A program made the translations under genes and the position numbers. A DNA stretch of 64,000 nt. Source: Syntrophobacteraceae bacterium. GTDB lineage: Bacteria; Desulfobacterota; Syntrophobacteria; Syntrophobacterales; Syntrophobacteraceae. Of the stretch, positions 6,633 through 16,015 are shown in pieces (the stretch's first letter is position 1; each line of letters opens with the position of its first letter). The notes beneath the pieces were generated by a model, which searched no databases, was not told the DNA's origin, and was given only the letters and a program-made list of their open reading frames with translations. The stretch spans positions 1 to 64,000 of the forward strand of contig JAGPLX010000003.1 of NCBI GenBank assembly GCA_018053185.1, given 5' to 3'.

Positions 6633-8114
6633 ATGAAAACGCTACTGAAATGTGCCATCGTTCTGGGGGCGTTGACGACGGCCCTCAGCACCGTCTATGC
6701 ACAAACCGGCAGCCTGATGTTGCCCGACCTCTGCAATTTCGAGGAGTGGGCCCGGCAAGTGAAAAACCCCACGCCCTGGCTGACGTGGGGTGCCGACCTC
6801 CGAATCCGCGATGAATATATGCCCAACACCGTCACCCTCACCGACAAAGATCCCCTGGCGGAACAAAACCTGACGCGGTATCGGGCACGAGTATGGAGCA
6901 CCGCCAAAATGCCCTGCGATATGAGCTTCAACACGCGCGTTTCTGCGGAGCCTCGGCTGTTCACCGAACCTGCCGGTTTCGGCCCGCGAAAAACCGCCAG
7001 CGGCATGGAGTGGCGCTACGGGATCGTGGACAATGCGAACATCAAGTGGGACAATGCCTTTCGGCAGCCCCTGACCATCACGGTGGGTCGCCAGGACATC
7101 ATGCTGGGTGATCCCTATGACTGGTGGCTCGTGGCCGACGGCACGCCGAACGACGGTTCATGGACTTTCTTTCTTGACAGTGTCCGAGTTACCTGCGATG
7201 CCCAAAACATCGACACCAAATTCGACGTGATTGCCATCCATCAGCATGCCCGGGCCGATGAGTGGGTTCCGACCATCGGCAATCCGACCTACAGCGACCG
7301 GCCGCGTTTCGACGACACGGAGCACCCCCTGACGGAACAGAACGAAATGGGTGCAATCGCTTATGTGTCCAACAAGTCCCTCAAAAACACGGTTATTGAC
7401 GCCTATTTCATCTATAAGCGGGATGATCGGGAAACCCTGGAGCGCGGAGGCCTCCCGTGGGTGCCCGGCGACAATGCGGATATCTTCACCTTCGGGGGCA
7501 AGATCACCGGCAACATAACGCCGCACTGGCAATACTCCGTCGAAGGTGCTTACCAGTGCGGAAACAAGGAAGACAAGATCCTGGGGGTTTTCGCCGATCG
7601 CGACATCTCCGCCTACGGTGCCAAGGCCAAGCTCACATACCTGTTCAAGGACAAGCTGAACAACCAGTTGTTCATGGTGGGTGAATTCCTGTCGGGGGAT
7701 GACCCCGGCACGCCTGGCACCGACGAAATGTTCGACGTGCTCTGGGGGCGCTGGCCGCGTTGGAGTGAGCTCTACATCTATTCGTACCCACCTGAAACCA
7801 GCGGCAAGATCGCCCAGCTGAACAACCTCATCCGCTTCGGGCCGGGCTGGACTTTCAACCCTACCAAGGGGATGACTTTCAGTGTGACCTATAATGCCTT
7901 GTTCGCCCCGGAAGAAGTGCCCACGCGCGCTATTGTTCCACGATTCAGCAATAACGGGAACTTCCGCGGTCACTTCCTGCAGACGGTGCTCAATCACCGG
8001 TTCAACAAGCACCTCAGCGCGCATCTCTGGGTTGAATTCATCTGGGAGGGGGACTACTACGCCCAGCGCGACGTGATGGGGTTTGTCCGCCCGGAAATCC
8101 TGTTCACGTTCTAG
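6633..8114 (+). CDS. Outer-membrane beta-barrel porin, alginate-export-like
   Basis: A 493-residue protein has a clear signal peptide (residues 1-23, ending STVYAQ). The body is built of alternating hydrophobic/aromatic strands and ends in phenylalanine (EILFTF), the usual C-terminal signal for BAM-dependent insertion in the outer membrane. The opening PWLTWGADLRIRDEY and LTRYRARVWSTAKM resemble the start of alginate-export (AlgE-like) family barrels, which are common in deltaproteobacteria and are thought to pass anionic or small solutes. The substrate here is unknown. The gene is monocistronic, convergent with dnaN, and starts at ATG 6633. Confidence 0.7.
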   Translation: MKTLLKCAIVLGALTTALSTVYAQTGSLMLPDLCNFEEWARQVKNPTPWLTWGADLRIRDEYMPNTVTLTDKDPLAEQNLTRYRARVWSTAKMPCDMSFNTRVSAEPRLFTEPAGFGPRKTASGMEWRYGIVDNANIKWDNAFRQPLTITVGRQDIMLGDPYDWWLVADGTPNDGSWTFFLDSVRVTCDAQNIDTKFDVIAIHQHARADEWVPTIGNPTYSDRPRFDDTEHPLTEQNEMGAIAYVSNKSLKNTVIDAYFIYKRDDRETLERGGLPWVPGDNADIFTFGGKITGNITPHWQYSVEGAYQCGNKEDKILGVFADRDISAYGAKAKLTYLFKDKLNNQLFMVGEFLSGDDPGTPGTDEMFDVLWGRWPRWSELYIYSYPPETSGKIAQLNNLIRFGPGWTFNPTKGMTFSVTYNALFAPEEVPTRAIVPRFSNNGNFRGHFLQTVLNHRFNKHLSAHLWVEFIWEGDYYAQRDVMGFVRPEILFTF

Positions 8115-8280
8115 CGCGGTTTCAATGGGCCCGACCCGGACAATCCGCAAAGGAATCGGGCCTCGAAGGACGTAAAGAAGCGTGATGTGTGCGAAACCAT
8201 ATGTTCAGAGGAGACATTTTTATCCGGAGATTAGGGGACGATCTGCTTCGGTATCGGCACCTTTCCTGCCTGCGTGATTT

Positions 8281-9390
8281 TCAAAGGACCATGGGCATGA
8301 TCAATCCAAGGTAGCCCGGATCGTCGGCTCCCGTGAATATCGCCCCATGGAAGGCATCCAACCACTCAAAACGAATCTCGCTGCTCTCCATCACCTGGAT
8401 CGCCTCCAACACGTATCGGATATTAAAGGCAATGGAAAACTCCTCCCCTTCATAGTCAACATCCAGCAGGTCGTTGGCGAACCCCACCTCCGGATTTCCC
8501 GCCTGGAGCTCCAGGGTTCCGTTGGAGACCACCATCTTCACGTGCCTCCATTTCGAGTTCGTGAGCACGCCCACGCGTTTGAGGGCCGCATGGAAGTTTT
8601 CCCATTTCACCACAAAAGAAAACGGCCTTTCTCGAGGAATGATCTGCTCATAGTCGGGATAGTCGGCATCTAACATCCGGATGCTCAGAAAACTTCCGGA
8701 AGTTTTCACCAGGAAAGAATTTTCCACAATCCCAAGGGAGGCATCGGTTTCTCTTTCGAGAACTCGGAGAATTTCTTGGATTCCTTTCCGAGGAATGACG
8801 ATTCCCGGGCCCACATCCAGATCTCCGAGGTCTTTGCGCGAAACCTGCACGTAGGCAAGACGATGGCCGTCGGAAGATACAAAACGCAAGTCCGAGGAAT
8901 CCATAGGCTGAAAGTAAACCCCGGGAACACTGAAGGGATCGTCCTCGGCAGGAACTCCATAGATAGTTTTTTGGAAGGCTTGCTTGAGGACGGATGCACT
9001 GGTACGAACAAGGGAAGCATCCCGATGAAAAGCAATATAAGGAAAGTCTTCCACGGCGAGGGTCGCCAGCTCAAATTGTGTGCGTCCAGCCGCAACAGAA
9101 AGTCGATTGTTGGGAAGAGTTTGCAGGAGAACCGATTCTTGGGACATCTCTCGAAGAATCTCCAGGAGTTTTCTCGCGGATACGGTCGTTGTTCCGGGGG
9201 ACTCGATTTGAGCTTCCAGGTAGGTCCAGATACTCAACTCCAGGTCTGTTGCAGAGACTTCAAGAAGATTCGGTTCAGATGCCTGGAGGAGACTATTCGA
9301 CAAGATCGGCATGCCGGTCTTCTTTTCCGTGATTCCCTGAACACGTTGCAGCGCCTGAATAAGGGATCCCTTGTCGACTTGGAGTTTCAT
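8281..9390 (-). CDS. dnaN: DNA polymerase III beta subunit (sliding clamp)
   Basis: This 369-residue protein, the normal length for DnaN, forms the ring-shaped dimer that tethers the replicative polymerase to DNA. Diagnostic parts are the N-terminal KLQVDKGSLIQALQRVQGI, the first-domain segment SATDLELSI, FELATLAVEDFP, and the C-terminal IMPMVL, where the family usually ends in MPMR-like residues. The three repeated clamp folds span about 1-120, 125-245 and 250-369. It starts at ATG 9390. It stands alone here: no dnaA, recF or gyrB neighbour is in the window. The upstream region towards the TetR gene is AT-rich. Confidence 0.95.
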   Translation of the reverse strand: MKLQVDKGSLIQALQRVQGITEKKTGMPILSNSLLQASEPNLLEVSATDLELSIWTYLEAQIESPGTTTVSARKLLEILREMSQESVLLQTLPNNRLSVAAGRTQFELATLAVEDFPYIAFHRDASLVRTSASVLKQAFQKTIYGVPAEDDPFSVPGVYFQPMDSSDLRFVSSDGHRLAYVQVSRKDLGDLDVGPGIVIPRKGIQEILRVLERETDASLGIVENSFLVKTSGSFLSIRMLDADYPDYEQIIPRERPFSFVVKWENFHAALKRVGVLTNSKWRHVKMVVSNGTLELQAGNPEVGFANDLLDVDYEGEEFSIAFNIRYVLEAIQVMESSEIRFEWLDAFHGAIFTGADDPGYLGLIMPMVL

Positions 9391-9822
9391 GGTCCGTCCT
9401 CGGTTGGTAGATTATAAAGAGTAAAATATACAAGAAGTTATCATCTTAATAGGCATATGTTCACATGTCAAAAATTTTGTCATGTCCCTGAATTCATTAT
9501 CTATACCTGTGAACACTTTCTCGTCATCCGGTGGACAATTTTATCGGGTCATTCGGGAAGATTTTCCTCTGGGCCATGGAAATCCCAAGTTATGAACCTG
9601 ATCTGAGCGATTCTTCCGATGAATTGTACAAATAGCACCGGGAGCATTCCTCATTTTTATTCGACTCTTGCAATTTCGAATACTTACGAGAGATGAAAGG
9701 GTGAATTCGGTGAAATCGGCACATCCCGCCGAATTATGGGGATGAGTGGAGAAAAGATTCCCGTTGACAACTTCGTACACATGTTTCAAACTTTTGTTTG
9801 GATTTACTGCATGGAGGTCTCC
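9391..9822. promoter_or_regulatory. Divergent AT-rich intergenic region between dnaN and tetR
   Basis: This 430-base gap must hold the promoters of both genes. It is AT-rich at 9415-9560 and contains inverted motifs: TGTTCACA near 9459 with TGTGAACA near 9510, and the palindrome CAAAAATTTTG between them. A TTGACA lies near 9763 ahead of tetR, followed by CAAAC-TTTT-GTTTG, a short palindrome that could be the regulator's own operator. I see no convincing cluster of DnaA boxes, so I do not call an origin. Confidence 0.4.
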
Positions 9823-10482
9823 ATGGGAGACAGTGCTCGAAAGAATGACGATACGAAGGCCAGATTGATCGAGGCGGCCGGAGAAGTGTTTGCTCAACAT
9901 GGATTTCGGTCGGCAACCGTTCGGGATATCTGCAGCCGTGCAGGCGTTCATGTGGGTGCCGTGAATTACCACTTTGGGAGCAAAGAAGGGCTGTATGCGG
10001 CCGTCCTCACACACACCCATCAGTCGGCGGTCAAGAAGTACCCTCCCCAATTGGGCCTTCGGCAGGGGGCAACACCGGAGGAGAAACTTCGAGCATTCAT
10101 CCTCTCCTTTCTTTTGCGCACCATGGATGAGGGCTTTCCTGCCTGGCACGGGAAGCTCCTTGCGCGGGAGCTTGCCGACCCGACCGATGCGCTGGACCAA
10201 TTGCTGCAAAACTCGGTGCGGCCCCTTTTTGCCTACCTGGCAGGCATTCTCGGCGAACTGCTCGGGGAGGCCAAGCCGGCGGAGGGAGAAGAGAACGATG
10301 TGATCTTCCTTTCCATGATGAGCATCATCGGACAGTGCCTCCAGCATTTCACGGCAAGACGCGCAATCGCGGTCCTTCGACCGAAGAGCTTCGATCCTTC
10401 CGATATCGGGCGGATTGCAGACCATATCACTCGTTTTTCCCTTGGAGGCATCCGGGAGCTGGGGGCTCGAGAGACAGGATGA
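9823..10482 (+). CDS. TetR-family transcriptional regulator (CecR/DUF1956-like)
   Basis: The start is ATG 9823, chosen for the GGAGGT at 9813-9818, giving 219 residues. The N-terminal helix-turn-helix is typical of TetR: ARLIEAAGEVFAQHGF, then TVRDICSRAGVHVGAVNYHFGSKEGLY (residues about 15-57). The C-terminal ligand-binding region (MDEGFPAWHGKLLARELADPTDALDQLL) resembles the DUF1956 domain of CecR/YbiH repressors, which control efflux and membrane-related genes. The next gene, on the same strand 150 bases on, is an MlaC-type protein, a plausible target. A small palindrome just upstream may be its operator. Confidence 0.85.
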   Translation: MGDSARKNDDTKARLIEAAGEVFAQHGFRSATVRDICSRAGVHVGAVNYHFGSKEGLYAAVLTHTHQSAVKKYPPQLGLRQGATPEEKLRAFILSFLLRTMDEGFPAWHGKLLARELADPTDALDQLLQNSVRPLFAYLAGILGELLGEAKPAEGEENDVIFLSMMSIIGQCLQHFTARRAIAVLRPKSFDPSDIGRIADHITRFSLGGIRELGARETG

Positions 10483-10635
10483 AAATGTTGTTGTGGCCCG
10501 ACACAGCTTCATGGAATGGGGTGTTTCAAAGAATTCAACAGGTTGGCTTCAATTCTTCCGGGAATCACTGGATGGGTGCTGTACTGGTCTCTCTGGACCA
10601 GCTGGACGGAATGATTGGAAAAAGAGGGTATCTCT

Positions 10636-11274
10636 ATGCACAAGGATAAGCAGTTCTTTCGTCTCGCCGCAGGCATGTTGGGGCTGGTGGTATTTCTAAC
10701 GTATCCTTTTTTATCGGCCAAGGCGGATTCCCCTTCCCCGCTTCAGGTGATTCAGTCCGGTTCCGAGCGCGGTTTGCAGATCATAAAGAGTTCTTTATTT
10801 GAAGGAGGCCCCGGTCTCCAGCAGCGCAGGGACGAAATCCTCAAGATCGTCGAAGAATATTTTGACTTCAACGAGCTGGCCAAACGCGCCCTGGGAAGGC
10901 ATTGGAAGGGCCTTGCCCCGGATAAACGGGAGCGATATGTCCAGCTCTTCAAGCAACTTCTCTTCAATACTTATGTCCGTCGCATCGAAGCGTCGGCAAC
11001 CCCGACCACCACCATCCGCTACGAAAGGCAGATGATCGAAGGCCGATACGCCGTTGTCAAAACCAGGGCGGTAGGCGCCAATCAGCCTGACGTGGAGATA
11101 GACTACAAGCTGCTTCTCAGCGGCGGGCAGTGGAAGGTATACGACGTGATTATCGAGGGAATCAGCCTCGTGGACAACTACCGACAGCAATTTAGCTCCA
11201 TCCTGGACAGCGAGTCCTTCGAAAGCTTTTTGAAGCGCTTGTCGGAAAAGATCAAGGAGGGATCCGGCTCGTGA
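10636..11274 (+). CDS. mlaC: MlaC-family phospholipid-binding periplasmic protein
   Basis: A 212-residue protein with an N-terminal signal peptide or anchor (LAAGMLGLVVFLTYPFLSAKA) belongs to the MlaC/Ttg2D family: RRDEILKIVEEYFDFNELAKRALGRHWKG, FKQLLFNTYVRRIE, and the strand-rich half VDYKLLLSGGQWKVYDVIIEGISLVDNYRQQF. MlaC carries phospholipids between the outer-membrane MlaA complex and the inner-membrane MlaFEDB transporter. Here it stands without mlaD, mlaE or mlaF, behind a TetR regulator, which suggests either a dispersed system or a specialised paralogue. ATG 10636 follows GAGGG; a TTG at 10615 is a weaker alternative. Confidence 0.85.
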   Translation: MHKDKQFFRLAAGMLGLVVFLTYPFLSAKADSPSPLQVIQSGSERGLQIIKSSLFEGGPGLQQRRDEILKIVEEYFDFNELAKRALGRHWKGLAPDKRERYVQLFKQLLFNTYVRRIEASATPTTTIRYERQMIEGRYAVVKTRAVGANQPDVEIDYKLLLSGGQWKVYDVIIEGISLVDNYRQQFSSILDSESFESFLKRLSEKIKEGSGS

Positions 11275-11284
11275 GGATACGCGG

Positions 11285-11336
11285 CCTCCTGTATCCTCCG
11301 TGAATCCGGATCCGTACGGCCGGAGGATACAGGAGG
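11285..11336. terminator. Strong inverted repeat between convergent mlaC and trxB
   Basis: CCTCCTGTATCCTCCG at 11285-11300 is repeated exactly in inverted form at 11321-11336, giving a 16-bp perfect stem with a 20-base loop. It lies 11 bases after the mlaC stop and 63 bases before the trxB stop, in the right place for a bidirectional terminator. Neither side has a good T run, so a Rho-independent mode is not certain. Confidence 0.6.
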
Positions 11337-11399
11337 TTCCTCCCGGCCCCCGGGAACTTATTGCAAATCCTCGGAAAAGATACCCGGGCCGGGTTTGGA

Positions 11400-12344
11400 T
11401 CAAGGCTGGTTGATGAGGTAATTGTAGGCCGACAGAGCGGCCTTGGCACCTTCCCCCACTGCAACCACTACCTGTTTGAACGGCACGTTGGTGACATCCC
11501 CGCAGGCAAATACCCCCGCAAGGCCGGTGCGGCATTCGGTATCCACCAGAATCTCCCCCTTCCGATTGGTGGCGAGGATTTCGGCAAACAGGCCGGAGTT
11601 GGGAACGGTGCCGATTTCGATGAACACGCCTTCCACGGCCAGGGTCTTGATTTCTCCCGTTTGCACGGAACGGTACTCGATTCCCTCCACGGACTGCTGT
11701 CCCAGGATCCTGGTGGGTTCACACAAGGGAAGGATTTCCACCTTCTCCGACTGTCGTACTTTTTCCTGGTAAATGGGATCTCCCGTCAGGGTAGGCGTCA
11801 GGAAGATCAGGTGAATCTTGTTGGCAATGCCGATCAGATCGATGGCAGCTCCCAGGGCCGAGTTGCCTCCACCAATGACGGCCACGTCTGCACCGGCATA
11901 GAGGGGGGCGTCACAGGTGGAGCAGTACGAGACCCCCTTTCCCACATGCTCGCGCTCACCTGGAACGTTCAGCGGTTTGTGACGCCCTCCCGTAGCGATG
12001 ACGATGGTTTTTCCCTTGTACCTTTTCCCATCGCTTGTCACCACCTGTTTGATTCGACCGGTTGGGAACACTTCCACCGCATCCACTCCGAGGGTCCGTT
12101 CCACGTTGAATTTCCTGACATGATCCTCGAACTTGGCCACCAGTTCGCGGGCGTTCACCTGGCTAAATCCGAGGTAGTTGTCCACGTCACTCGTCCAGGA
12201 GAGCTGTCCGCCGACGTCCTTGCTGATGATGAGGGTCTTCAGGGCCTTTCGGATGGTGTAGATTGCCGCACTCAAGCCCGCCGGTCCCGCTCCCAGAATG
12301 ATGGCGTCGTACAGGGTCCCTGTGGTTTTTTCTTCTTTTGTCAT
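11400..12344 (-). CDS. trxB: Thioredoxin reductase
   Basis: The protein has 314 residues, the usual length. It transfers electrons from NAD(P)H through FAD to thioredoxin or a related disulfide protein. Motifs: FAD-binding GAGPAGLSAAIYTIRK (about residues 18-33), the redox-active CSTCDAP (about 145-151; the consensus is CATCD), the nucleotide-binding GGGNSALGAAIDL, and the C-terminal FAD motif GVFACGDV. It starts at ATG 12344. A glutaredoxin gene lies upstream on the same strand, separated by about 215 bases, so the two may form a redox unit. Confidence 0.93.
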   Translation of the reverse strand: MTKEEKTTGTLYDAIILGAGPAGLSAAIYTIRKALKTLIISKDVGGQLSWTSDVDNYLGFSQVNARELVAKFEDHVRKFNVERTLGVDAVEVFPTGRIKQVVTSDGKRYKGKTIVIATGGRHKPLNVPGEREHVGKGVSYCSTCDAPLYAGADVAVIGGGNSALGAAIDLIGIANKIHLIFLTPTLTGDPIYQEKVRQSEKVEILPLCEPTRILGQQSVEGIEYRSVQTGEIKTLAVEGVFIEIGTVPNSGLFAEILATNRKGEILVDTECRTGLAGVFACGDVTNVPFKQVVVAVGEGAKAALSAYNYLINQP

Positions 12345-12470
12345 GACATATCAGCCTGTTTTCCAAGGCCGGTACACTACGGCAAACCTCTTAGCCTCCG
12401 CTTCTCGTGGGCAAGCCCTTGATCCTGCCTGCAGAAACCGGATGCACCGTTCTGCCGTGTCGCACCAGCC

Positions 12471-12484
12471 GTCTTTATAAAGAC
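12471..12484. promoter_or_regulatory. Perfect 14-bp palindrome in the grx-trxB gap
   Basis: GTCTTTATAAAGAC is an exact palindrome followed by an A-rich stretch, about 127 bases upstream of the trxB start. Its position fits an operator for a dimeric regulator acting on trxB. There is no further evidence. Confidence 0.3.
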
Positions 12485-12559
12485 AAAAAGACAAACCTTT
12501 ATTTTGAGTCAAGTTTCAGATGGGAAACCACTCAACGTGTCGGTTGAGGCAAGGTTTCG

Positions 12560-12802
12560 CTAGCCGGTCTGGAGGGCCTTATCCAGGAGTTCGGGATCGA
12601 AACCGATGATGACCTCATCTCCAACCGAGATCACGGGAACCGATCTCCCTCCCCCGGAAATCTTCCTCATTTCCTGGAGTGCTTGAGGGTCCTTGCCCAC
12701 ATCGACCGCCTCGAACGAGACACCTTTTTTCGTCAGGTAGTCCTTTGCCTGCTGGCAATAAGGGCAGCCGGCCGTCGTGTAGATTTTCACCTTTTTGGCC
12801 AT
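12560..12802 (-). CDS. Glutaredoxin-like protein
   Basis: An 80-residue protein starts at ATG 12802, with AGGAA upstream. The thioredoxin fold is recognisable: KVKIYTTAGCPYC with the redox motif C-P-Y-C at residues 13-16, KDYLTKKGVSFEAVDVGKDP, and the cis-proline loop SVPVISVGDEVIIGFDPELL. It matches the short glutaredoxin/NrdH-like proteins common in anaerobes, where it may be reduced by thioredoxin reductase rather than glutathione. The trxB gene next downstream supports that. Confidence 0.85.
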   Translation of the reverse strand: MAKKVKIYTTAGCPYCQQAKDYLTKKGVSFEAVDVGKDPQALQEMRKISGGGRSVPVISVGDEVIIGFDPELLDKALQTG

Positions 12803-12941
12803 GGAACACTTCCTTCTGTGTTTTTTCCGTCCAACATGATCCAGGTTTCCGATCAGCACGGAAGGAAATCTCCTCCCGAACTGCACGGTCGGCACCGGCC
12901 GTCGAGCATCCCCTCACCGGCCGAGAACACCGACTCTCGAC

Positions 12942-13100
12942 TCATTCCTTCTGGAAGTCCGCCTTGGAGGCTCCACAGACGGGGCAAGTCCAGTCGTCGG
13001 GAAGCTGCTCGAAAGGGGTGCCGGGAGCGATTCCTCCGTCGGGGTCCCCTTCCGCCGGATCATACACATAGCCGCACACTTGACACACGTATCGGTCCAT
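12942..13100 (-). CDS. Rubredoxin
   Basis: A complete 52-residue rubredoxin starts at ATG 13100. The two iron-binding knuckles are C6-x2-C9-G (CQVCGY) and C39-x2-C42-G (CPVCGA), with the conserved [12 protein letters not shown] and FEQLPDDW between them. Rubredoxins carry single electrons to partners such as desulfoferrodoxin, rubrerythrin or oxygen reductases in anaerobes. The gene lies 22 bases after copA on the same strand and may be cotranscribed with the copper operon. A desulfoferrodoxin gene is elsewhere in the window (38275-38658). Confidence 0.95.
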   Translation of the reverse strand: MDRYVCQVCGYVYDPAEGDPDGGIAPGTPFEQLPDDWTCPVCGASKADFQKE

Positions 13101-13122
13101 CGTTTCTTCTCCTTTCTTCTTC

Positions 13123-15597
13123 TCAAACGGTTGCCTCTTTGGCCCACACGCGCCGCAGGCGAAGAGCGTTTGTGACGACGGAAACGGAGCTCAAAGCCAT
13201 GGCAGCAGCGGCAAACATCGGATTGAGGAGTACCCCGAAAAACGGGTATAGCACTCCCGCCGCAATGGGTATCCCCAACGCGTTGTAAAAGAAGGCCCAG
13301 AACAGATTCTGCTTGATCACCCTCATGGTGAGGGACGAGAGTCGGACGGCCGAAGCCACCAACCGGAGATCGTCATGAATGAGGGTGATATCACTGGCTT
13401 CCAGGGCGATGTCGGTTCCTGCGCCTACGGCGATGCCCACGTCGGCCGCGGCAAGGGCCGGAGCATCATTGATGCCGTCTCCGACCATGGCCACCACTTC
13501 ACCCTTTTCCTGCAGCCTTCGGATCTCCTGGGCCTTGGCACCCGGAAGCACCTCCGCCAGCACACGATCGATCCCCACCTCTCGGGCCACGGCCTGGGCC
13601 GTTTCAAGGCGATCTCCGGTGATCATGGCCACTCCAAGCCCCATCTTTTTCAAGGCGGCCACGGCCTGAGCCGCCGTTTCCCGGGGAACGTCCGCCAGGG
13701 CAAGAACTCCCACCACCTTTTGTTCTACGGCTACGAAGACACAGGTCTTCCCTTCACCGGCCAGCCTCTTTGCCGTTTCTTCCACTCCGTCCAGGTCGAT
13801 CCCCCGCTCTTTCAGGAGACGCTGGTTTCCAAGGATCACGGACTTTCCTTCCACCACCCCTTTCGCCCCCAAACCCGCAAGAGCCTCGAAGCCATCGACC
13901 GTCAAGGGTCGGATTCCCTCGGCCTTTCCCTTGTCCACAATGGCCCGGGCCAGGGGATGTTCCGACAGGGACTCGAGGGAGACGGCCCACCGAAGCAATT
14001 GGAGCGGATCGGTTTCCCCGACGGCAAGGACCTCGGCCACCTGCGGGCTTCCCCGGGTCAAGGTGCCGGTTTTGTCAAATACAACGGTTGTGAGTTGATG
14101 AGCTCGTTCCAGGCTCTCTCCTCCCTTGATGAGGATTCCGTTCTCCGCTCCGATTCCGGTCCCCACCATGACGGCCGTGGGGGTCGCCAGTCCCATGGCA
14201 CAAGGACATGCGATAATCAAGACCGAAATGAAGTTGAGAAGTGCCCTGCTGAAGCCTGCGTTCGGCACGGCATAGTACCACACAAACCACGTCACCAGGG
14301 CAACAGCCATGACCACGGGAACAAACACCGAGGCAACCTTGTCGGCAAACCGCTGAATGGGTGCCTTCGATCCCTGGGCGTCCTCCACCAGGCGGATGAT
14401 CTGGGCCAAAACGGTTTCGGTCCCGACCCTGGTGGCTCGATAGGTGAAACTTCCCGACTGGTTGAGGGTACCCGCAAAAACCTCGTCTCCCACCTCCTTT
14501 ACCACCGGGAGACTCTCCCCCGTGAGCATCGACTCGTCCACGGCGGAATTTCCCGCGAGGACCGTGCCGTCCGTGGGCACGCTTCCTCCGGGGCGAACCA
14601 GGACGAGGTCCCCCGGTGCAACCTCTTCCACCGGGAGTTCCACTTCTCGACCATCCCGCAGGACCGCCGCTCTTTTGGGAGTGAGTCTCATCAACCTCCG
14701 GATGGCTTCGGAGGTTCTGCCCCGGGCCCGGAGTTCCAGGAACCGTCCGAGGAGCACCAGGGTGACGATCATAGCGGCACTGTCGAAGTAGAGGTGAAGC
14801 CCGTGGCCCTCCGGATCGATGAGGTTCGGCCGGAGGGTGGCAAGGGCGGAATAGACATAGGCGGAGAGGCTCCCGATGGCCACCAGGGTGTTCATGTCCG
14901 CGGTTTTCTGTCGAGCAGCCTTGACGGCCCCGTGCAGGAAGCGCCGACCCACCCAAAAGACCACCGGGGTGGTGAGTATAAGCAGCACGAAGGACATGGT
15001 TCTCTGGGAAATCCAGCCCAGGAAGGGGAACCAGTCCTGCATGCTTCCCATCATGATCCAAAGGGTCAGGAAAGCCCCCACGATGAGCTTGACTTGGAGC
15101 TCTTTTTGCTCCTTCCGCCGAGCCGCCTCGATGGGGTCTTTCCGGGATTCCTCCGCCACCCCGAGGAATTCGTACCCCGCTCCCTCCACCACGCCCCGGA
15201 GTTCCGACAGGCTCACCTTGTCCGGGTCATAGCTCACCGTCGCCTTGGAGGTAGCCAGGTTGACCGTGGCATCAAAAACTCCCTGCACTGATTTTAAAGC
15301 TTGCTCTACCCTGCGCACGCAGGCGGCACAAGTCATTCCCCCCACCATGAGGGTCGCCCTGCGTGTGCCTCCTTGAGGCTCGGAAGCCGGTTCCACGGGT
15401 TCGTAGCCCAGCTCATGGATTCTGCCCTTGAGGGTCTCCCAATCCACGAGGGTCGGATCGTATTCCAGGGAAACCCTTCCCGTGGCGAAATTCACCTCGG
15501 CGGACCTCACCCCCTCCATTTCCCGCAAACCCTTCTCCACTCGAGCCACACAGGCTGCACAACTCATCCCCTGGACGTGGAGATTTCTTTTAACCAA
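13123..15597 (-). CDS. copA: Copper-exporting P1B-type ATPase
   Basis: The 824-residue ATPase pumps Cu(I) out of the cytoplasm. In order it has two heavy-metal-associated domains (GMSCAAC near residues 10-15 and GMTCAAC near 88-94), membrane segments, the actuator motif TGES, the transmembrane metal site CPC in [12 protein letters not shown], the phosphorylation motif DKTGTLT, the nucleotide-domain SEHPLARAI and the hinge [18 protein letters not shown]. All catalytic residues are present. The start is a TTG at 15597 that overlaps the copZ stop by 8 bases, so translation is coupled. Two HMA domains plus CPC identify a CopA-type copper pump rather than a zinc or cadmium pump. Confidence 0.95.
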   Translation of the reverse strand: MVKRNLHVQGMSCAACVARVEKGLREMEGVRSAEVNFATGRVSLEYDPTLVDWETLKGRIHELGYEPVEPASEPQGGTRRATLMVGGMTCAACVRRVEQALKSVQGVFDATVNLATSKATVSYDPDKVSLSELRGVVEGAGYEFLGVAEESRKDPIEAARRKEQKELQVKLIVGAFLTLWIMMGSMQDWFPFLGWISQRTMSFVLLILTTPVVFWVGRRFLHGAVKAARQKTADMNTLVAIGSLSAYVYSALATLRPNLIDPEGHGLHLYFDSAAMIVTLVLLGRFLELRARGRTSEAIRRLMRLTPKRAAVLRDGREVELPVEEVAPGDLVLVRPGGSVPTDGTVLAGNSAVDESMLTGESLPVVKEVGDEVFAGTLNQSGSFTYRATRVGTETVLAQIIRLVEDAQGSKAPIQRFADKVASVFVPVVMAVALVTWFVWYYAVPNAGFSRALLNFISVLIIACPCAMGLATPTAVMVGTGIGAENGILIKGGESLERAHQLTTVVFDKTGTLTRGSPQVAEVLAVGETDPLQLLRWAVSLESLSEHPLARAIVDKGKAEGIRPLTVDGFEALAGLGAKGVVEGKSVILGNQRLLKERGIDLDGVEETAKRLAGEGKTCVFVAVEQKVVGVLALADVPRETAAQAVAALKKMGLGVAMITGDRLETAQAVAREVGIDRVLAEVLPGAKAQEIRRLQEKGEVVAMVGDGINDAPALAAADVGIAVGAGTDIALEASDITLIHDDLRLVASAVRLSSLTMRVIKQNLFWAFFYNALGIPIAAGVLYPFFGVLLNPMFAAAAMALSSVSVVTNALRLRRVWAKEATV

Positions 15598-15787
15598 CCT
15601 CGTAGCCTGCTTTCCTGATCTGCTCCCGAACCCGCTCCATATCCACGGGCTGAGATTCCTCGAAGGTTGCTTCTCCTCGGGAAAGATCCACCTTGAGATC
15701 CTTGATTCCCGTCACCTCGTTCAGTGCCCTGGTCACCGCCATGACACAATGCCCGCAAGTCATCCCCTTGATCTTTACCGATTTCAT
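15590..15787 (-). CDS. copZ: Copper chaperone, CopZ-like HMA protein
   Basis: A single heavy-metal-associated domain of 65 residues starts at ATG 15787 ([14 protein letters not shown]). The Cu(I)-binding pair is in GMTCGHCV, residues 8-15; the rest ([27 protein letters not shown]) follows the ferredoxin-like fold. Such chaperones hand Cu(I) to the N-terminal domains of CopA. Its start overlaps the stop of an upstream small zinc-ribbon gene (ATGA at 15784-15787), and its stop overlaps the copA start, so three genes are translationally linked. Confidence 0.93.
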   Translation of the reverse strand: MKSVKIKGMTCGHCVMAVTRALNEVTGIKDLKVDLSRGEATFEESQPVDMERVREQIRKAGYEVG

Positions 15788-15897
15788 CCGGTGAAACCCA
15801 CCCCTTTCCTGCAACCCGAACAAGAGCGCGGCTTGCCGAATTCATCCCGGAAAACTTCCCTCGGCACTCCGCAACTTGGACAGGTGCGATTGGACAA
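15784..15897 (-). CDS. Tiny zinc-ribbon protein in the copper operon
   Basis: A 37-residue reading frame ends in a TGA that overlaps the copZ start. It carries two Cys pairs, CPSC and CSGC, about 20 residues apart, the geometry of a small zinc (or other metal) ribbon. The likely start is a TTG at 15897, with AAGGA seven bases upstream; a GTG three codons earlier is possible. The frame is open further upstream but without protein-like sequence. Its coupling to copZ suggests a role in metal handling, but the function is unknown. Confidence 0.55.
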   Translation of the reverse strand: MSNRTCPSCGVPREVFRDEFGKPRSCSGCRKGVGFTG

Positions 15898-16015
15898 ACT
15901 CACATCCTTGAAGGGCTCAAGACCCGGACACCAGGCAGGTGCCGACAAGAGCCCTCCACTTTTTCCGGCGACCGGTGTCGCGGCAGGTCCCGAAAGACGT
16001 TTCCTCGAGAAGGAC

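Noticed and set aside
9391-9822. Replication origin next to dnaN
   Set aside because: No cluster of DnaA boxes and no dnaA, gyrB or rpmH neighbours; only AT-richness supports it.
13375-15291. 638-codon plus-strand frame opposite copA
   Set aside because: Antisense shadow of a GC-rich coding gene; sequence has no protein character and copA motifs on the other strand are complete.
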